From contig JAEWJS010000032.1 in the NCBI GenBank assembly GCA_023386495.1, positions 1-64,000 on the forward strand: a DNA stretch of 64,000 bases. The letters run 5' to 3'. Made by a program: the position numbers and the translations under genes. The stretch is from Bacillota bacterium. Lineage in GTDB: Bacteria > Bacillota > Bacilli > Paenibacillales > Paenibacillaceae. The notes below the pieces were generated by a model. It saw only the letters and a list, made by a program, of their open reading frames with translations. It had not been told where the DNA came from and searched no databases. This document shows positions 27,646 to 36,641 of this stretch, one piece after another (the stretch's first letter is position 1; every line of letters starts with the position of its first letter).

Positions 27646-29480
27646 TCCCGTCGGGAGATAAAGTGCGTACCTTCGATGACCGTTCGACGCGCCGCGTCAT
27701 TCTGTTCGCGGGCACGTTGATCGTCGTCGCGGTGGCCGTCATCGGATTCCTCGTCTATGCGATCGCCGAACGCGCGGTGCTCGATAAGCTGAAGAACCGG
27801 GACCTTCCGCTGCTGCTTGACCTGGTGAACGAGAAGGTAGAGAGCCAGATCAGCAGGGCCGAGCACATCAGCTTGTTCTTGGCCGATGATCCGACGATGC
27901 TGGAATGGGTCATCGGCGAGGAACGGGATGAGCGGCTGCATGCTTACGCGATGGACAAACTGCAGCGGCTGACGGAGGCGCATGGGTATACGAACTCTTT
28001 TATCGTGAGCGCGATTACCCGCCATTATTGGACCGAGACCGGGCAGATCATCGATACGGTGTCGGAGGACGATCCGGATGACGATTGGTTCTTCGATACG
28101 CTGGTTATGGATAGCAAAGTATCGGTCCAGGTCGACTACAACGAGGAGCGGCAGGGGACGTTCGTGTTCGTCGATGCGCTGATGGGTCCGATGTCCGATC
28201 CGGTCGGCGTAGCCGGCGTAGGCTTCAGCTTGGAGGATCTGTCGGACTATCTCAGGTCGAGCAAGTACGGCGGGACGGGCAGCATCTGGCTTGTTAGCAG
28301 CGATGGCGAGATCGTCCTCTCGGACGATCCGGCCGAGCACGGGCTGCAGTTGGAAGCTGCCGTGCCGGAGTCGATCGCTGCAGGCATTCGAGCGATGCGC
28401 CCAGGCGAGACGCTGGCCCTGGCCTATGAGGACAGCGAGCAGGATTCGTCGATGACCGATCTGATCGGGCAGCCGCTCGACCATGCAGGGATGCGGCTGG
28501 TTGTCCTGATGCCTAGGAGCTACAGCGTCTCGATTCTCGAGAGCATGAAGTGGAACGCCGTATTTGCCGTCGTCGTATCCGTGTTATCATTCGTGCTGTT
28601 GTTCCTCTTCATCTCGCGCCGCTTGGCGAACCCTTATCGCCGTGCCTTGCAGTTGAACCAGCATCTGGAGTCGCTCGTTCAGGAGCGAACGCAGCAGCTG
28701 CAAGAGAAGAACATCGCGATCATGGACAGCATCGATTACGCGAAGCGGATTCAGGAGTCGCTGCTGCCGTCGGAAGCGCTGATGCGAGAAGCGTGCAGCG
28801 AGCATATGGTCATCTGGAAGCCTCGAGATGTGGTCGGCGGCGACTTCTATTGGAGCAGGGCACTGCCCGGCGGCGGTCATGTGATCGCGGTCGGCGATTG
28901 CACCGGTCACGGCGTCCCGGGCGCCATGATGACGATGCTGGCCGTCAGCCTGCTCGAGCGCATCATCGACCAAGACAAGGTGGACGACTCGGCGGCGATC
29001 GTCTCGCGGCTGCATCGCCTCATGCAGGAGCTGCTGCACCAGCAGGGCGAAGGCCGAGGCGTGGTGGATGACGGGCTCGACATCGGCGTGTGCGTCGTGA
29101 AGGAAGGCACGGTCCATTTCACGGGAGCGGGGATCTCGCTCTACTGTTCGACGGGCGACAGCGTGAAGCTGGTTGCCGGCGACCGGCGCAGCGTCGGCTA
29201 TCGTCGCACGCCGCAGGACTATCCGTTCGCACGTCATGCCATTGAGGCGGCGGGATCAGCGTCGGATACGATCTTCTACATGACGACCGACGGATTCATC
29301 GACCAGAACGGCGGCGAACGCAGCTATTCGTTCGGGAAGACGAGGCTGCAGGCGCTGATCGAGCAGCAGGCTGGACGGCCATTGGCTGATCAGCAGGCCG
29401 CGTTCGAGGCAGAGCTGGCGCAGTACCAAGGCGAGGAGCCGCAGCGCGATGACATTACGCTGTTGGCCTTTCGGAAATAA
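27642..29480 (+). CDS. SpoIIE-type serine phosphatase with membrane sensor (SiaA-like)
   Basis: Membrane PP2C phosphatase of about 612 residues, expected to dephosphorylate SiaC. TM1 (VILFAGTLIVVAVAVIGFLV) near residues 15-35, an extracellular sensor to about 295 (dCache-like: DDDWFFDTLVMDSKVSVQVD), TM2 (VFAVVVSVLSFVLLFLFI), a short coiled coil (LESLVQERTQQLQEKN), then the phosphatase domain with SLLPSEALMRE, DVVGGDFYW, GDCTGHGVPGAMMTMLAVS and a late DDITLLAFRK. Metal-binding acids are all present. TTG 27642 is chosen because AAAGGGG precedes it and it overlaps siaC's TGA. No diguanylate cyclase gene follows; a terminator does. Confidence 0.88.
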   Translation: MIPSGDKVRTFDDRSTRRVILFAGTLIVVAVAVIGFLVYAIAERAVLDKLKNRDLPLLLDLVNEKVESQISRAEHISLFLADDPTMLEWVIGEERDERLHAYAMDKLQRLTEAHGYTNSFIVSAITRHYWTETGQIIDTVSEDDPDDDWFFDTLVMDSKVSVQVDYNEERQGTFVFVDALMGPMSDPVGVAGVGFSLEDLSDYLRSSKYGGTGSIWLVSSDGEIVLSDDPAEHGLQLEAAVPESIAAGIRAMRPGETLALAYEDSEQDSSMTDLIGQPLDHAGMRLVVLMPRSYSVSILESMKWNAVFAVVVSVLSFVLLFLFISRRLANPYRRALQLNQHLESLVQERTQQLQEKNIAIMDSIDYAKRIQESLLPSEALMREACSEHMVIWKPRDVVGGDFYWSRALPGGGHVIAVGDCTGHGVPGAMMTMLAVSLLERIIDQDKVDDSAAIVSRLHRLMQELLHQQGEGRGVVDDGLDIGVCVVKEGTVHFTGAGISLYCSTGDSVKLVAGDRRSVGYRRTPQDYPFARHAIEAAGSASDTIFYMTTDGFIDQNGGERSYSFGKTRLQALIEQQAGRPLADQQAAFEAELAQYQGEEPQRDDITLLAFRK

Positions 29481-29481
29481 C

Positions 29482-29526
29482 AATACCGCCCGTATGCTGC
29501 AGGAGCATGCGGGCGGTATTTGTTAT
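29482..29526. terminator. Terminator between convergent genes
   Basis: AATACCGCCCG-T-ATGCT pairs with AGCAT-G-CGGGCGGTATT around GCAGG, followed by TGTTAT. It lies between the Sia phosphatase (+) and the FAH-family gene (-). Confidence 0.85.
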
Positions 29527-29534
29527 ATCGTGAG

Positions 29535-30314
29535 CTATTGTGGTGCTTTCACCGGATTGACGAGCTCGCCGATGCCTTCCACGCCGCAAGTGACGACGTC
29601 GCCATCCCGTACCCAATCGGCGCCGGCTGGCGTGCCGGTCAGGATGACATCGCCGGGCATAAGCGTCATGAAGGTGCTGATGTAGGCGATCAGCCGGTCG
29701 ATCGGCATAATGATCCGTTCCATTCGACTATCTTGCTTCGGCATCCCGTTCACGGATGCATAGATGCGTGCATCGCGATAATCGAAGTCGGTCTCGATGT
29801 GCGGACCGAGCGGACAGAACGTATCGAATGACTTGCCGATCGTCCAATGTCCCTCCGGGTGAAAATAGTTCAGCGCGCCGACGTCATTGGCAATCGTATA
29901 GCCGAAGATGATCGCGTCCGTCTGCTCGGCGGTAATATGCTTCGCCTCGCGGCCGATGACGACGGCAATCTCGGACTCGAACTTGACTTCGTCCGTGCCC
30001 GGCGGCAGCAGGATCGGATCGCCGGGAGCTGTCAGCGCACCCAGCGGCTTGAAGAACAGGATCGGCATATCGGGAACCGGCGGCTTCGTCTCGCCTTCGG
30101 GCGTGAAGTTCTTGCCGATGCCGATAATATGGCGGGGCACCAGCGGCGCTTGCAGCCGAACCTCGTCAAGACGGAAGCTGCGGCCGGTGTAGACCGGCTC
30201 TTCGAAGAGCGAGCTTGACGTCTCGCGGATGGTGCCGGCGTCGCCTTGGAGAATGCCGCTGCGGATTGCTATCTCTTGCGTGTCGTCTGCCGTGGTGAAT
30301 CGCACATACTTCAT
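29535..30314 (-). CDS. Fumarylacetoacetate hydrolase family protein
   Basis: Cytoplasmic metal-dependent hydrolase/decarboxylase of the FAH superfamily, 259 residues. A short N-terminal domain is followed by the FAH core: IIGIGKNFTPEGE, PILFFKPLGALTAPGDPI, the metal-binding VKFESEIAVVIG (E-x-E), GYTIANDV, KSFDTFCPLGP, and MTLMPGDVILTGTPAG. The family includes acylpyruvases, oxaloacetate decarboxylases and 2-oxopent-4-enoate hydratase-like enzymes; the substrate cannot be assigned. Start ATG 30314 has GAAGGAGA upstream. It has no obvious pathway neighbours. Confidence 0.88.
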   Translation of the reverse strand: MKYVRFTTADDTQEIAIRSGILQGDAGTIRETSSSLFEEPVYTGRSFRLDEVRLQAPLVPRHIIGIGKNFTPEGETKPPVPDMPILFFKPLGALTAPGDPILLPPGTDEVKFESEIAVVIGREAKHITAEQTDAIIFGYTIANDVGALNYFHPEGHWTIGKSFDTFCPLGPHIETDFDYRDARIYASVNGMPKQDSRMERIIMPIDRLIAYISTFMTLMPGDVILTGTPAGADWVRDGDVVTCGVEGIGELVNPVKAPQ

Positions 30315-30339
30315 TGTAGTCGTCTCCTTCTCTCGCAGG

Positions 30340-32616
30340 TTAATTCATGGTGCCAGGTCTCATATAAGACAGCATGATCCGAATATCTTCCCGGTCGAAG
30401 ACCTGATCGCCGTTCATGTCTTGCTGGTATAAGGAACCGTGCTGGACCAGCTTCACGATCTCATCGAGGCCGATCTTGCCTTGCGCATCCAGTGCAAGAA
30501 CATTGACCTGGACTTCCAGGCTGCTCGGCGGTTCGATGTTGCCCGCTGCGTCAACGCTCCAGTAGGTGATCAGATGCGAGCCTTGCTTGTTGAGCACAAG
30601 CCGACTGCCTGTATGCTGGATGCCGTCGAGGGTGTAATAGGTCGTAACGTCGCCGATGCCTTGGTCATGTACGCTTAGCTCTAATGTTACATGATTCGTA
30701 GTGCCGTCGGTAGTCTGCGTAGCTGATGTTACCGGCGCGATGGTATCAATCGCGGCAATGGTGACGACTTCCTCGGTGATATTGCCCGCCTCATCGATAG
30801 CGCGGAAGGTGAAATTGCCGTTCTCCGTAAAAGTGTGCGATTCGGCGTTCAACGTTCCCTCGTTCGTGGAGGCATAGACCGTGATCGCTTGTTGCGTCGA
30901 CGTCGATCCGTCATAAGGCGCGATCGTGATAACGGGAGGGATGATGTCGATGTTTGAGATCGTGACATCCTTCGTCGTCACATTCCCTGCCAAGTCGGTT
31001 GCAATAAATGTAAATGTGCCATTATCCGCGAACGTATGGCTGTGCGCATTCAGCGTCCCTTCATTCGTAGAAGCCGTGACCGTGATCGGTTGGTTTGTCG
31101 GCGTTGCACCGTCGTAAGGCGCGATCGTGATCACTGGCGGCGTCATATCGAGATTCACGATGGAAATGACAGACTCGTTAGCGTTGCCTGCCTCGTCCAT
31201 CGTATATGCGCTGATGGTGCGATTCTGCGTCAACACGAATGGACCGGAATAGGTCGAACGATGATCGCCCCATAATTGGTACTCTTGGCTGACCGAATCC
31301 TCAGGATAGTCGATCGTTACCGTCACCTCATGGGCTGGCGCTGTCGTGGATAACGTGATGATGGGAGCCGCAGGCGGATCGCGATCGATGTTGGCAATGA
31401 CATAAGACTGAACTTCGCTCCACGTGCCGCCATTGTCCGCGTACCGCGCATAGATAGTCTGATTGTCAGTCGCGATATAAGGTGCTTCGTAAGCAGTCCA
31501 CGTCTCAGAATCCGTGCTGATCTGCTTAATCGCCGCGATCTCCGGATATGCGATCGAGACGGTCACGTTCTGTTTGGTCGGATTGACTGTGTCAGCGGAG
31601 AAGAGGACGTCCGGCAAGAGCTTGTCCACTGTGATCGTCGCTGTCTTCGGAGTCTCTGCGTTCCCCGCAGCGTCTACGCTCCAATAGGTGAGCGTATGCG
31701 TGCCATCCAGCATGAAGGTGACGGATGTCCCTGTCTGCTCGGCGCCTCCATTGACGATATAGTGCGTAGCTGCAACGCCGGATGATGCATCATTGGCGGT
31801 CAGATCGACGGTCACGCTCGAGTCCGATACGCTGGCAGGCGCATTGTCGCTCGTCGTCGGAGCGGTTGCGTCGCGTTTGACGATGACGCTGGAAGAAGAC
31901 ATACCGCCCGACGAAGATGCCGTACATGTATAAGTGCTGCCCTCAGAAGGCGTATCGCTCGCGACGGTGATCGGGCTGCAGCCTGCAGTGGTCACTTCGC
32001 CCGAGGCAGGGTCGGTTACCGTCCATCCTAGATTAATATCCGAGGTATACCAGCCATCGCTGCCGAGGGTTCCGTTAAGCGTCGGCTGGACAAGCGGCGC
32101 CGTGCCGATTTTCAGGGTACCTCGCAGGAACGAGTTGTAATCGAAGTTTTTTCCATAGATGATGAATCCGTATTTATCGCCATTTGTAACATTGAAACTA
32201 GAGACACCGGCTCCTTGAAAATGCCCTCCCTGGTCCTCGCGGTTGAACAATTGTGACAATGTCCGTTCCTCGTTATGTTCAACGAAGGCCGTAACCGTAG
32301 CAGTAACGTCGTACCAAGCGTGCAGACCCGTATAATCCCAGCTGTAATAGATGACTTCATTGCTGGATGCTGTCGTGCTGAACTCCCAGGTTTGGCCGGC
32401 ATGTGCAATTGTATTATTCAAGTCATAGGATAATTCCACTCCGTAAGTCGACTTGGTAACCGAGGCGGTCGATGCTTGCGGCTTGGTAATGACCCATTCA
32501 CCGGATGGCAGCTGATTCTGCGCGTAGGCAACCGATACAGCAAGGTGGATGCCGAATAGCATCAACAGACCTGCCGCGATCGACCTTAATCTATTCTTTC
32601 TCATTCCTTTCACCAC
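30340..32616 (-). CDS. Secreted Ig-like repeat protein with dockerin-like C terminus
   Basis: Exported protein of about 758 residues. The signal peptide ends near AYA|QNQ. Residues about 32-180 form an N-terminal beta domain, followed by OmpL47-type beta units (HTLTYWSVDAAGNAETPKTA; HLITYWSVDAAGNIEPP) and two near-identical 70-residue Ig-like units beginning PPVITIAPYDG and ending in DEAGNI/DLAGNV. The last about 50 residues have two EF-like halves, the second with DMNGDQVFDREDI, resembling a dockerin. No LPXTG or SLH anchor is seen. The start is uncertain among GTG 32616, GTG 32613 and ATG 32604; AGGAG lies just upstream. Function is probably adhesion or glycan-related. Confidence 0.75.
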   Translation of the reverse strand: MVKGMRKNRLRSIAAGLLMLFGIHLAVSVAYAQNQLPSGEWVITKPQASTASVTKSTYGVELSYDLNNTIAHAGQTWEFSTTASSNEVIYYSWDYTGLHAWYDVTATVTAFVEHNEERTLSQLFNREDQGGHFQGAGVSSFNVTNGDKYGFIIYGKNFDYNSFLRGTLKIGTAPLVQPTLNGTLGSDGWYTSDINLGWTVTDPASGEVTTAGCSPITVASDTPSEGSTYTCTASSSGGMSSSSVIVKRDATAPTTSDNAPASVSDSSVTVDLTANDASSGVAATHYIVNGGAEQTGTSVTFMLDGTHTLTYWSVDAAGNAETPKTATITVDKLLPDVLFSADTVNPTKQNVTVSIAYPEIAAIKQISTDSETWTAYEAPYIATDNQTIYARYADNGGTWSEVQSYVIANIDRDPPAAPIITLSTTAPAHEVTVTIDYPEDSVSQEYQLWGDHRSTYSGPFVLTQNRTISAYTMDEAGNANESVISIVNLDMTPPVITIAPYDGATPTNQPITVTASTNEGTLNAHSHTFADNGTFTFIATDLAGNVTTKDVTISNIDIIPPVITIAPYDGSTSTQQAITVYASTNEGTLNAESHTFTENGNFTFRAIDEAGNITEEVVTIAAIDTIAPVTSATQTTDGTTNHVTLELSVHDQGIGDVTTYYTLDGIQHTGSRLVLNKQGSHLITYWSVDAAGNIEPPSSLEVQVNVLALDAQGKIGLDEIVKLVQHGSLYQQDMNGDQVFDREDIRIMLSYMRPGTMN

Positions 32617-32899
32617 GCTCCTGCATCTATTTGATGAAACTTATCGCATTACGTCGAACTTACATATATTTTACTCTATTACAGGGTGCGAGACTACGAG
32701 AATTGCAAAAAAATAGAAAAAAGCATGCATAACCACAACCGAGCCGATCTGAAACAGGGTAGACAAACTTCGACGGATATATTTTCAATCTCCGCCCATA
32801 CAAGCACAATTGGGCCACCGCCTACATAAACTGTAGAACAGTCTTGAGACGCCATGGAGTACGTATGCTCAGGCGTAACATCTTGGGGGTGGCCGATTC
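32617..32899. other. Intergenic stretch between the Ig-repeat gene and sigK
   Basis: About 280 bases between divergent genes. The part next to the Ig-repeat gene is AT-rich with an A-run (AAAAAAATAGAAAAAAG near 32706-32722). No open frame or RNA is recognised. It must contain the sigK promoter, expected to be SigE/SigK-type, but I could not pick it out confidently. Confidence 0.5.
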
Positions 32900-33601
32900 A
32901 TGCCTGGATTGTTCGCTACGATCGCTTTGTTCATTAAACAGCTGTCGCTTCTGGTCTCTTACGTCAAGAATAACGCCTTCCCGCAGCCGCTGCATGAAGA
33001 GGAAGAAGCGAAGCACCTGAAGCTGATGGCCGAGGGCAATCAGCATTCGCGCAACCTGTTGATCGAACATAACCTGCGTCTGGTGGCGCATATCGTCAAG
33101 AAATTCGATAACACGGGGGAGGACCTCGAGGACTTGATTTCGATCGGGACGATCGGGCTGATCAAGGCGATCGAGAGCTTCCAGACCGGCAAGGGCACGA
33201 AGCTTGCGACGTTCGCGGCGCGCTGCATCGAGAACGAGATTCTGATGCATCTGCGCAGCTTGAAGAAGACGCGCAAGGACGTGTCGCTGCACGACCCGAT
33301 CGGAACGGATAAGGAAGGCAACGAGATCACGCTGATCGACATTCTCGGCACCGAGAACGACGATGTCGTAGACATGGTGCAGTTGAAGATCGAGAAGTCG
33401 AAGATTTACAAGAACCTCGATATATTGGATGAGCGGGAAAAGGAAGTCGTCGTCGGGCGGTTCGGCTTGGAGCACGGCGGGGAAGAGCGGACGCAGCGGG
33501 AGATCGCGAAGGAGCTGGGGATTAGCAGGAGCTACGTGTCGCGGATCGAGAAGCGGGCGCTGATGAAGCTGTATCATGAGTTCTATAAGGTGAAAAAGTG
33601 A
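32900..33601 (+). CDS. sigK: RNA polymerase sporulation sigma factor SigmaK, uninterrupted
   Basis: Late mother-cell sigma factor controlling spore coat and maturation genes. The 233-residue product matches B. subtilis SigK in layout: a hydrophobic N-terminal pro-sequence ([16 protein letters not shown]) that is cleaved before [11 protein letters not shown], region 2 with [16 protein letters not shown] and [14 protein letters not shown], and region 4 with [20 protein letters not shown]. The gene is intact, with no skin-type insertion. ATG 32900 has GGGGGTGG upstream. Its internal bases 33159-33188 recur exactly at 38463-38492, at the end of the dus gene. A weak 3' hairpin follows the stop. 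Confidence 0.96.
   Translation: MPGLFATIALFIKQLSLLVSYVKNNAFPQPLHEEEEAKHLKLMAEGNQHSRNLLIEHNLRLVAHIVKKFDNTGEDLEDLISIGTIGLIKAIESFQTGKGTKLATFAARCIENEILMHLRSLKKTRKDVSLHDPIGTDKEGNEITLIDILGTENDDVVDMVQLKIEKSKIYKNLDILDEREKEVVVGRFGLEHGGEERTQREIAKELGISRSYVSRIEKRALMKLYHEFYKVKK
33159..33188 (+). repeat. 30-bp direct repeat, copy 1 (inside sigK)
   Basis: Thirty bases within sigK region 2 coding sequence, starting TGATCAAGGCGATC and ending TTCCAGACCG, are repeated without mismatch at 38463-38492 in the same orientation. The identity stops abruptly on both sides. Confidence 0.95.
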
Positions 33602-33653
33602 ATGGAATGCCCTCGGCGAGCTTGCGATGCCGGGGGCATGCCCGCATGTGTGC

Positions 33654-33836
33654 GCAGTTGGAATTAGTCGAACTACAGCACAACTTTTGAGTGAAAAGCC
33701 TCTCGAGTTCGAATTTGCCGAATTGGAGAGGCTTTTTCGTGCGAAGACGCAAGTATAGGCTCTCTAAGTAGGCTAATCCGAACTGCAGACGACAAATCAA
33801 TAAGTCTTTGACATGCAAGTCGGCTAATCCGAACTA
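33654..33836. repeat. 183-nt palindrome-rich intergenic repeat, copy A
   Basis: First of three copies (others at 39092-39274 and 45613-45796). Layout: an end palindrome AGTTGGAATTAGTCGAACTAC, a central hairpin (33694-33736) with AAAAGCCTCTC pairing GAGAGGCTTTT and a T-run, an inner GGCTAATCCGAACTGCAG, and a closing GTCGGCTAATCCGAACTAC. This is the most diverged copy. It sits between convergent sigK and the rhodanese gene and can act as a bidirectional terminator. Confidence 0.85.
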
Positions 33837-33885
33837 CACACAAATGAAAATCTATGAGTATACATTGTTACAGCTCTCTTGGGTG

Positions 33886-34686
33886 TTAGCGCATGAGGTT
33901 CGTATACGGGAACTGCTCGATGCCTGGAATCGTGTAGACTTTGCTATAACCTGCATCTACAAGTACTTGTGCCGCTACAGAACTCTTATATCCCCTCTGG
34001 CAGTACAGGATTAGTGGGGTATCCTTTCTAGTACATATTGAGAACGGATTATTCGAGACATCCTGTAAAGGTATACAAATGCTACCCTGTAAATGCCCTG
34101 CTGCATAATCCTCATGCGTTCGCACGTCAACGATCATTGCAGTATGATCATGTAACATCAGCATCCACGCTTCGTCGGGGGTCAGATGTTTACTTTGAAG
34201 AACTCTGCCCCCAGTTAGATGGATACGCTGCTCTTTATCAAGCATTCTTGCAACAATAGCTGCAGCTTCCGCACGGGTCAAGCTGCCCTCACCATCGAAC
34301 ACGTCTTGTTCACGCCCGAGCATTATTCCTTTTACATACACCTGCGCGATATGCACGACGCAGGTACGGCAAGCATATAAGTCCCTAAGTTTCTCTGCCG
34401 CCGACCACTCGCGCTCATCTTGTTCCCCGAATTCTGTCACAAGCGCCTCATGAACGATTCGTGCAGCGGAACGGCGCTCAATGGGGTTGCTTATGTTCGT
34501 TAGATCATAGTCCTCTGTTATTCCCTTATGCAACGCGTAATTCATATACCCTGATGACCAACTGCCGCGCGTTGGTTCGATATGGCCCGTGCTGCTTCTT
34601 ATGACCATGGCTACAAACTCTTCAGTAGTAACAGGATCGCCGGGAAGAACTTTGCGTTCCGAATCATTATTCATTGCTGTTTCCAT
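33886..34686 (-). CDS. Rhodanese-domain protein with SLH-like N-terminal region
   Basis: 266-residue product. The C-terminal about 100 residues are a rhodanese (sulphurtransferase) domain with IVDVRTHEDYAAGHLQGSIC and the active-site loop LILYCQRGYKSS (catalytic Cys). The N-terminal about 160 residues contain two SLH-like units, each ending in the SLH pattern (SNPIERRSAARIVHEAL; GSLTRAEAAAIVARML). No signal peptide is visible, so it appears cytoplasmic, unusual for SLH domains. ATG 34686 has AGGAGA 6 nt upstream. It follows the alpha-galactosidase gene by 13 nt, likely co-transcribed. Function is unassigned. Confidence 0.75.
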   Translation of the reverse strand: METAMNNDSERKVLPGDPVTTEEFVAMVIRSSTGHIEPTRGSWSSGYMNYALHKGITEDYDLTNISNPIERRSAARIVHEALVTEFGEQDEREWSAAEKLRDLYACRTCVVHIAQVYVKGIMLGREQDVFDGEGSLTRAEAAAIVARMLDKEQRIHLTGGRVLQSKHLTPDEAWMLMLHDHTAMIVDVRTHEDYAAGHLQGSICIPLQDVSNNPFSICTRKDTPLILYCQRGYKSSVAAQVLVDAGYSKVYTIPGIEQFPYTNLMR

Positions 34687-34699
34687 TCCTGTTCTCCTA

Positions 34700-36517
34700 T
34701 TATTCGAGTGGAGTGACTCTGATGGTCAAATTGTCATACGCGTCAATGCCTGCGACAGAGAAGGTCCTTGAGTTGTTCGTTGATACCTCGCCAGTCCATA
34801 AATTGTTCAGGGAATAGCTTGCGGCATTTTTGAATTTTTCGACATCCATTAATTTATGCCCGATATAATCGAGAATGCGGCTAACATCAACGGCATGCTC
34901 CTTCGTATCTCTTGAGTCGCTGAGATTAATAAAGGATATGGCAATATCTCCGTTCGCAAGAGGCTTGACTAGAATATCGACGCGGTCGGTATTGGCGATA
35001 TACGCAGTATCGGGATTGGCATTATCGATCGAGCAGTAAATTCGTTTGGCCTGGATGCCGAGGGCATCTTGATTCAAGGCGATGACGTCTTTGTTCGCAA
35101 TAATCCTCCACAGCTCGTCACCCTTTGTGACCCGCCTGAGATCCATTCCAAGCATAATCGGAGCATTCATCATACACCACATGGTCATATGCGTTTTACT
35201 CATCGTACTCGTAATTCCGTTCATCCCGATGACAAGCATATCAGGATCGTTCCACCCCTTGTCGAGTCCGGCGAACTCATCCATGATAACCGCCTTGCTA
35301 TATTGCGAGGTTATGCTTGCGGTATGGTTTGAACGCCATTCGGCAGAGCCCGGATTGCCGTCGGAGCCGACACTGAAGGTGATATCATTAAGAATACGCC
35401 AAGAGTCTCCCACCTTATAACCCCAGTTGTGCGGCTGCGTTTTCCCCCATTCGCAGATGGAGAGCACAACATCATGGTCAGGGTCGGCCTGGTTCAATCC
35501 TTCAAGAAAGGCCGCATAGGAATTTAGTGTATTTTCCTGCCTTCTATGGTTCATAAGGCGTATAACATTTTCCCCTTGATTTAAGAAGACCTTTATTTGT
35601 TCCGAGTCTACGAAGGTCGTAGTGCTTGGGGTAAGAGGAAGCAGATGATCGAAATATCGAGTCTCAAGCTCCGCGTCTCCTACTGCAAGTTGAAGCCAGC
35701 GTCCCGTGCCGTTTTCCTCGCCGCTCGCGTAGGCCACAGTGACGGCATATTCTCCGCTTGCCGGTGCGTTCACCGTAAACTTTAGCTCGCCCCACCGGTC
35801 GCCTACAGGTGTTGTACCCACGTTCGTTCCGTCGAATGTGCCGATATTGGTCACATAGTCGCCGCTGTTTTTTGATGCACCCTGTCCCAGAAGCGCGCCT
35901 TCCTTAACGGCATTCAATGTTAATTTCCACGCTTCACCTGTAACCGTAATGCTTCTGATATTCGGGGCATAAGCATACTTAGCATTTTTCGAGTCCGAGA
36001 ACGTTGCGTTGTCCCAGAGGTAGTAGCAGTTGTCAACCTTTATAAAGTCTACCCCCCAGTCAATATATGCCCCTGTGTCGACATCCTCATAGCCGCAAGT
36101 GCCTACTGCGGATCCTGCACATAGATGTGTACCGATATCATTGTACATCCCGAATTTGAGTCCCTTGCGGCGGATATAATCGGACAATGCTTTAAAGCCG
36201 CTCGGAAACTTAATCGGTTCATTCGACAGTAATCCGTTTACGCGTTCGGACTTATAGCAGCCGTCATCGAGCACGACATACTTGTAGCCCAATTCCGCAA
36301 GACCCAAGTCAACCATAGCGTCTGCCATGGCCTTCGTGAGTACTTCATTGTTTTTGCTGCCGAAAGCATTCCAACTGTTCCAGCCCATGGCAGGGAGGCG
36401 TCCCTGCTTTTTATTCAATAACACCTTGCCGTTCGAGAAAGCCGGAAAAATATAGTCAGGATCCGTGATCTCGTCCGGCGCAGTTCTTGATGTCGTTCTG
36501 GCAGATACCTTGTCCAT
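34700..36517 (-). CDS. Alpha-galactosidase, GH27, with inserted carbohydrate-binding-like domain
   Basis: Retaining alpha-galactosidase of 605 residues with no signal peptide, so probably intracellular. The GH27 barrel shows MGWNSWNAFG, YVVLDDGCY, GLKFGMYNDIGTHLCAG and the nucleophile strand DFIKVDNCYY near residues 157-166. The barrel is then interrupted by about 120 residues (roughly 185-310) with the look of a CBM35/CBM6-like beta-sandwich (PASGEYAVTVAYASGEENGT, NQGENVIRLMN), before resuming at VVLSICEWG and WNDPDMLVIG. ATG 36517 has GAAGGAGG upstream; an upstream TTG at 36535 lies before that site. It is divergent from an AraC-type regulator that probably controls it. Confidence 0.9.
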   Translation of the reverse strand: MDKVSARTTSRTAPDEITDPDYIFPAFSNGKVLLNKKQGRLPAMGWNSWNAFGSKNNEVLTKAMADAMVDLGLAELGYKYVVLDDGCYKSERVNGLLSNEPIKFPSGFKALSDYIRRKGLKFGMYNDIGTHLCAGSAVGTCGYEDVDTGAYIDWGVDFIKVDNCYYLWDNATFSDSKNAKYAYAPNIRSITVTGEAWKLTLNAVKEGALLGQGASKNSGDYVTNIGTFDGTNVGTTPVGDRWGELKFTVNAPASGEYAVTVAYASGEENGTGRWLQLAVGDAELETRYFDHLLPLTPSTTTFVDSEQIKVFLNQGENVIRLMNHRRQENTLNSYAAFLEGLNQADPDHDVVLSICEWGKTQPHNWGYKVGDSWRILNDITFSVGSDGNPGSAEWRSNHTASITSQYSKAVIMDEFAGLDKGWNDPDMLVIGMNGITSTMSKTHMTMWCMMNAPIMLGMDLRRVTKGDELWRIIANKDVIALNQDALGIQAKRIYCSIDNANPDTAYIANTDRVDILVKPLANGDIAISFINLSDSRDTKEHAVDVSRILDYIGHKLMDVEKFKNAASYSLNNLWTGEVSTNNSRTFSVAGIDAYDNLTIRVTPLE

Positions 36518-36641
36518 GTGAAAAACCTCCTTCAATGTATAATTTTATTGATAGGATAGGACAAATCGCAGCGTTGATAAATGTGTTTTTATCGAGTGTT
36601 TATGGGGAAATGTGATATATTGATTTCGGGAGCTGAATGCC

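Noticed and set aside
32900..33601. sigK split by a skin-type element
   Set aside because: The frame is complete from pro-sequence to region 4 with no interruption. Only a 30-bp fragment is duplicated elsewhere.
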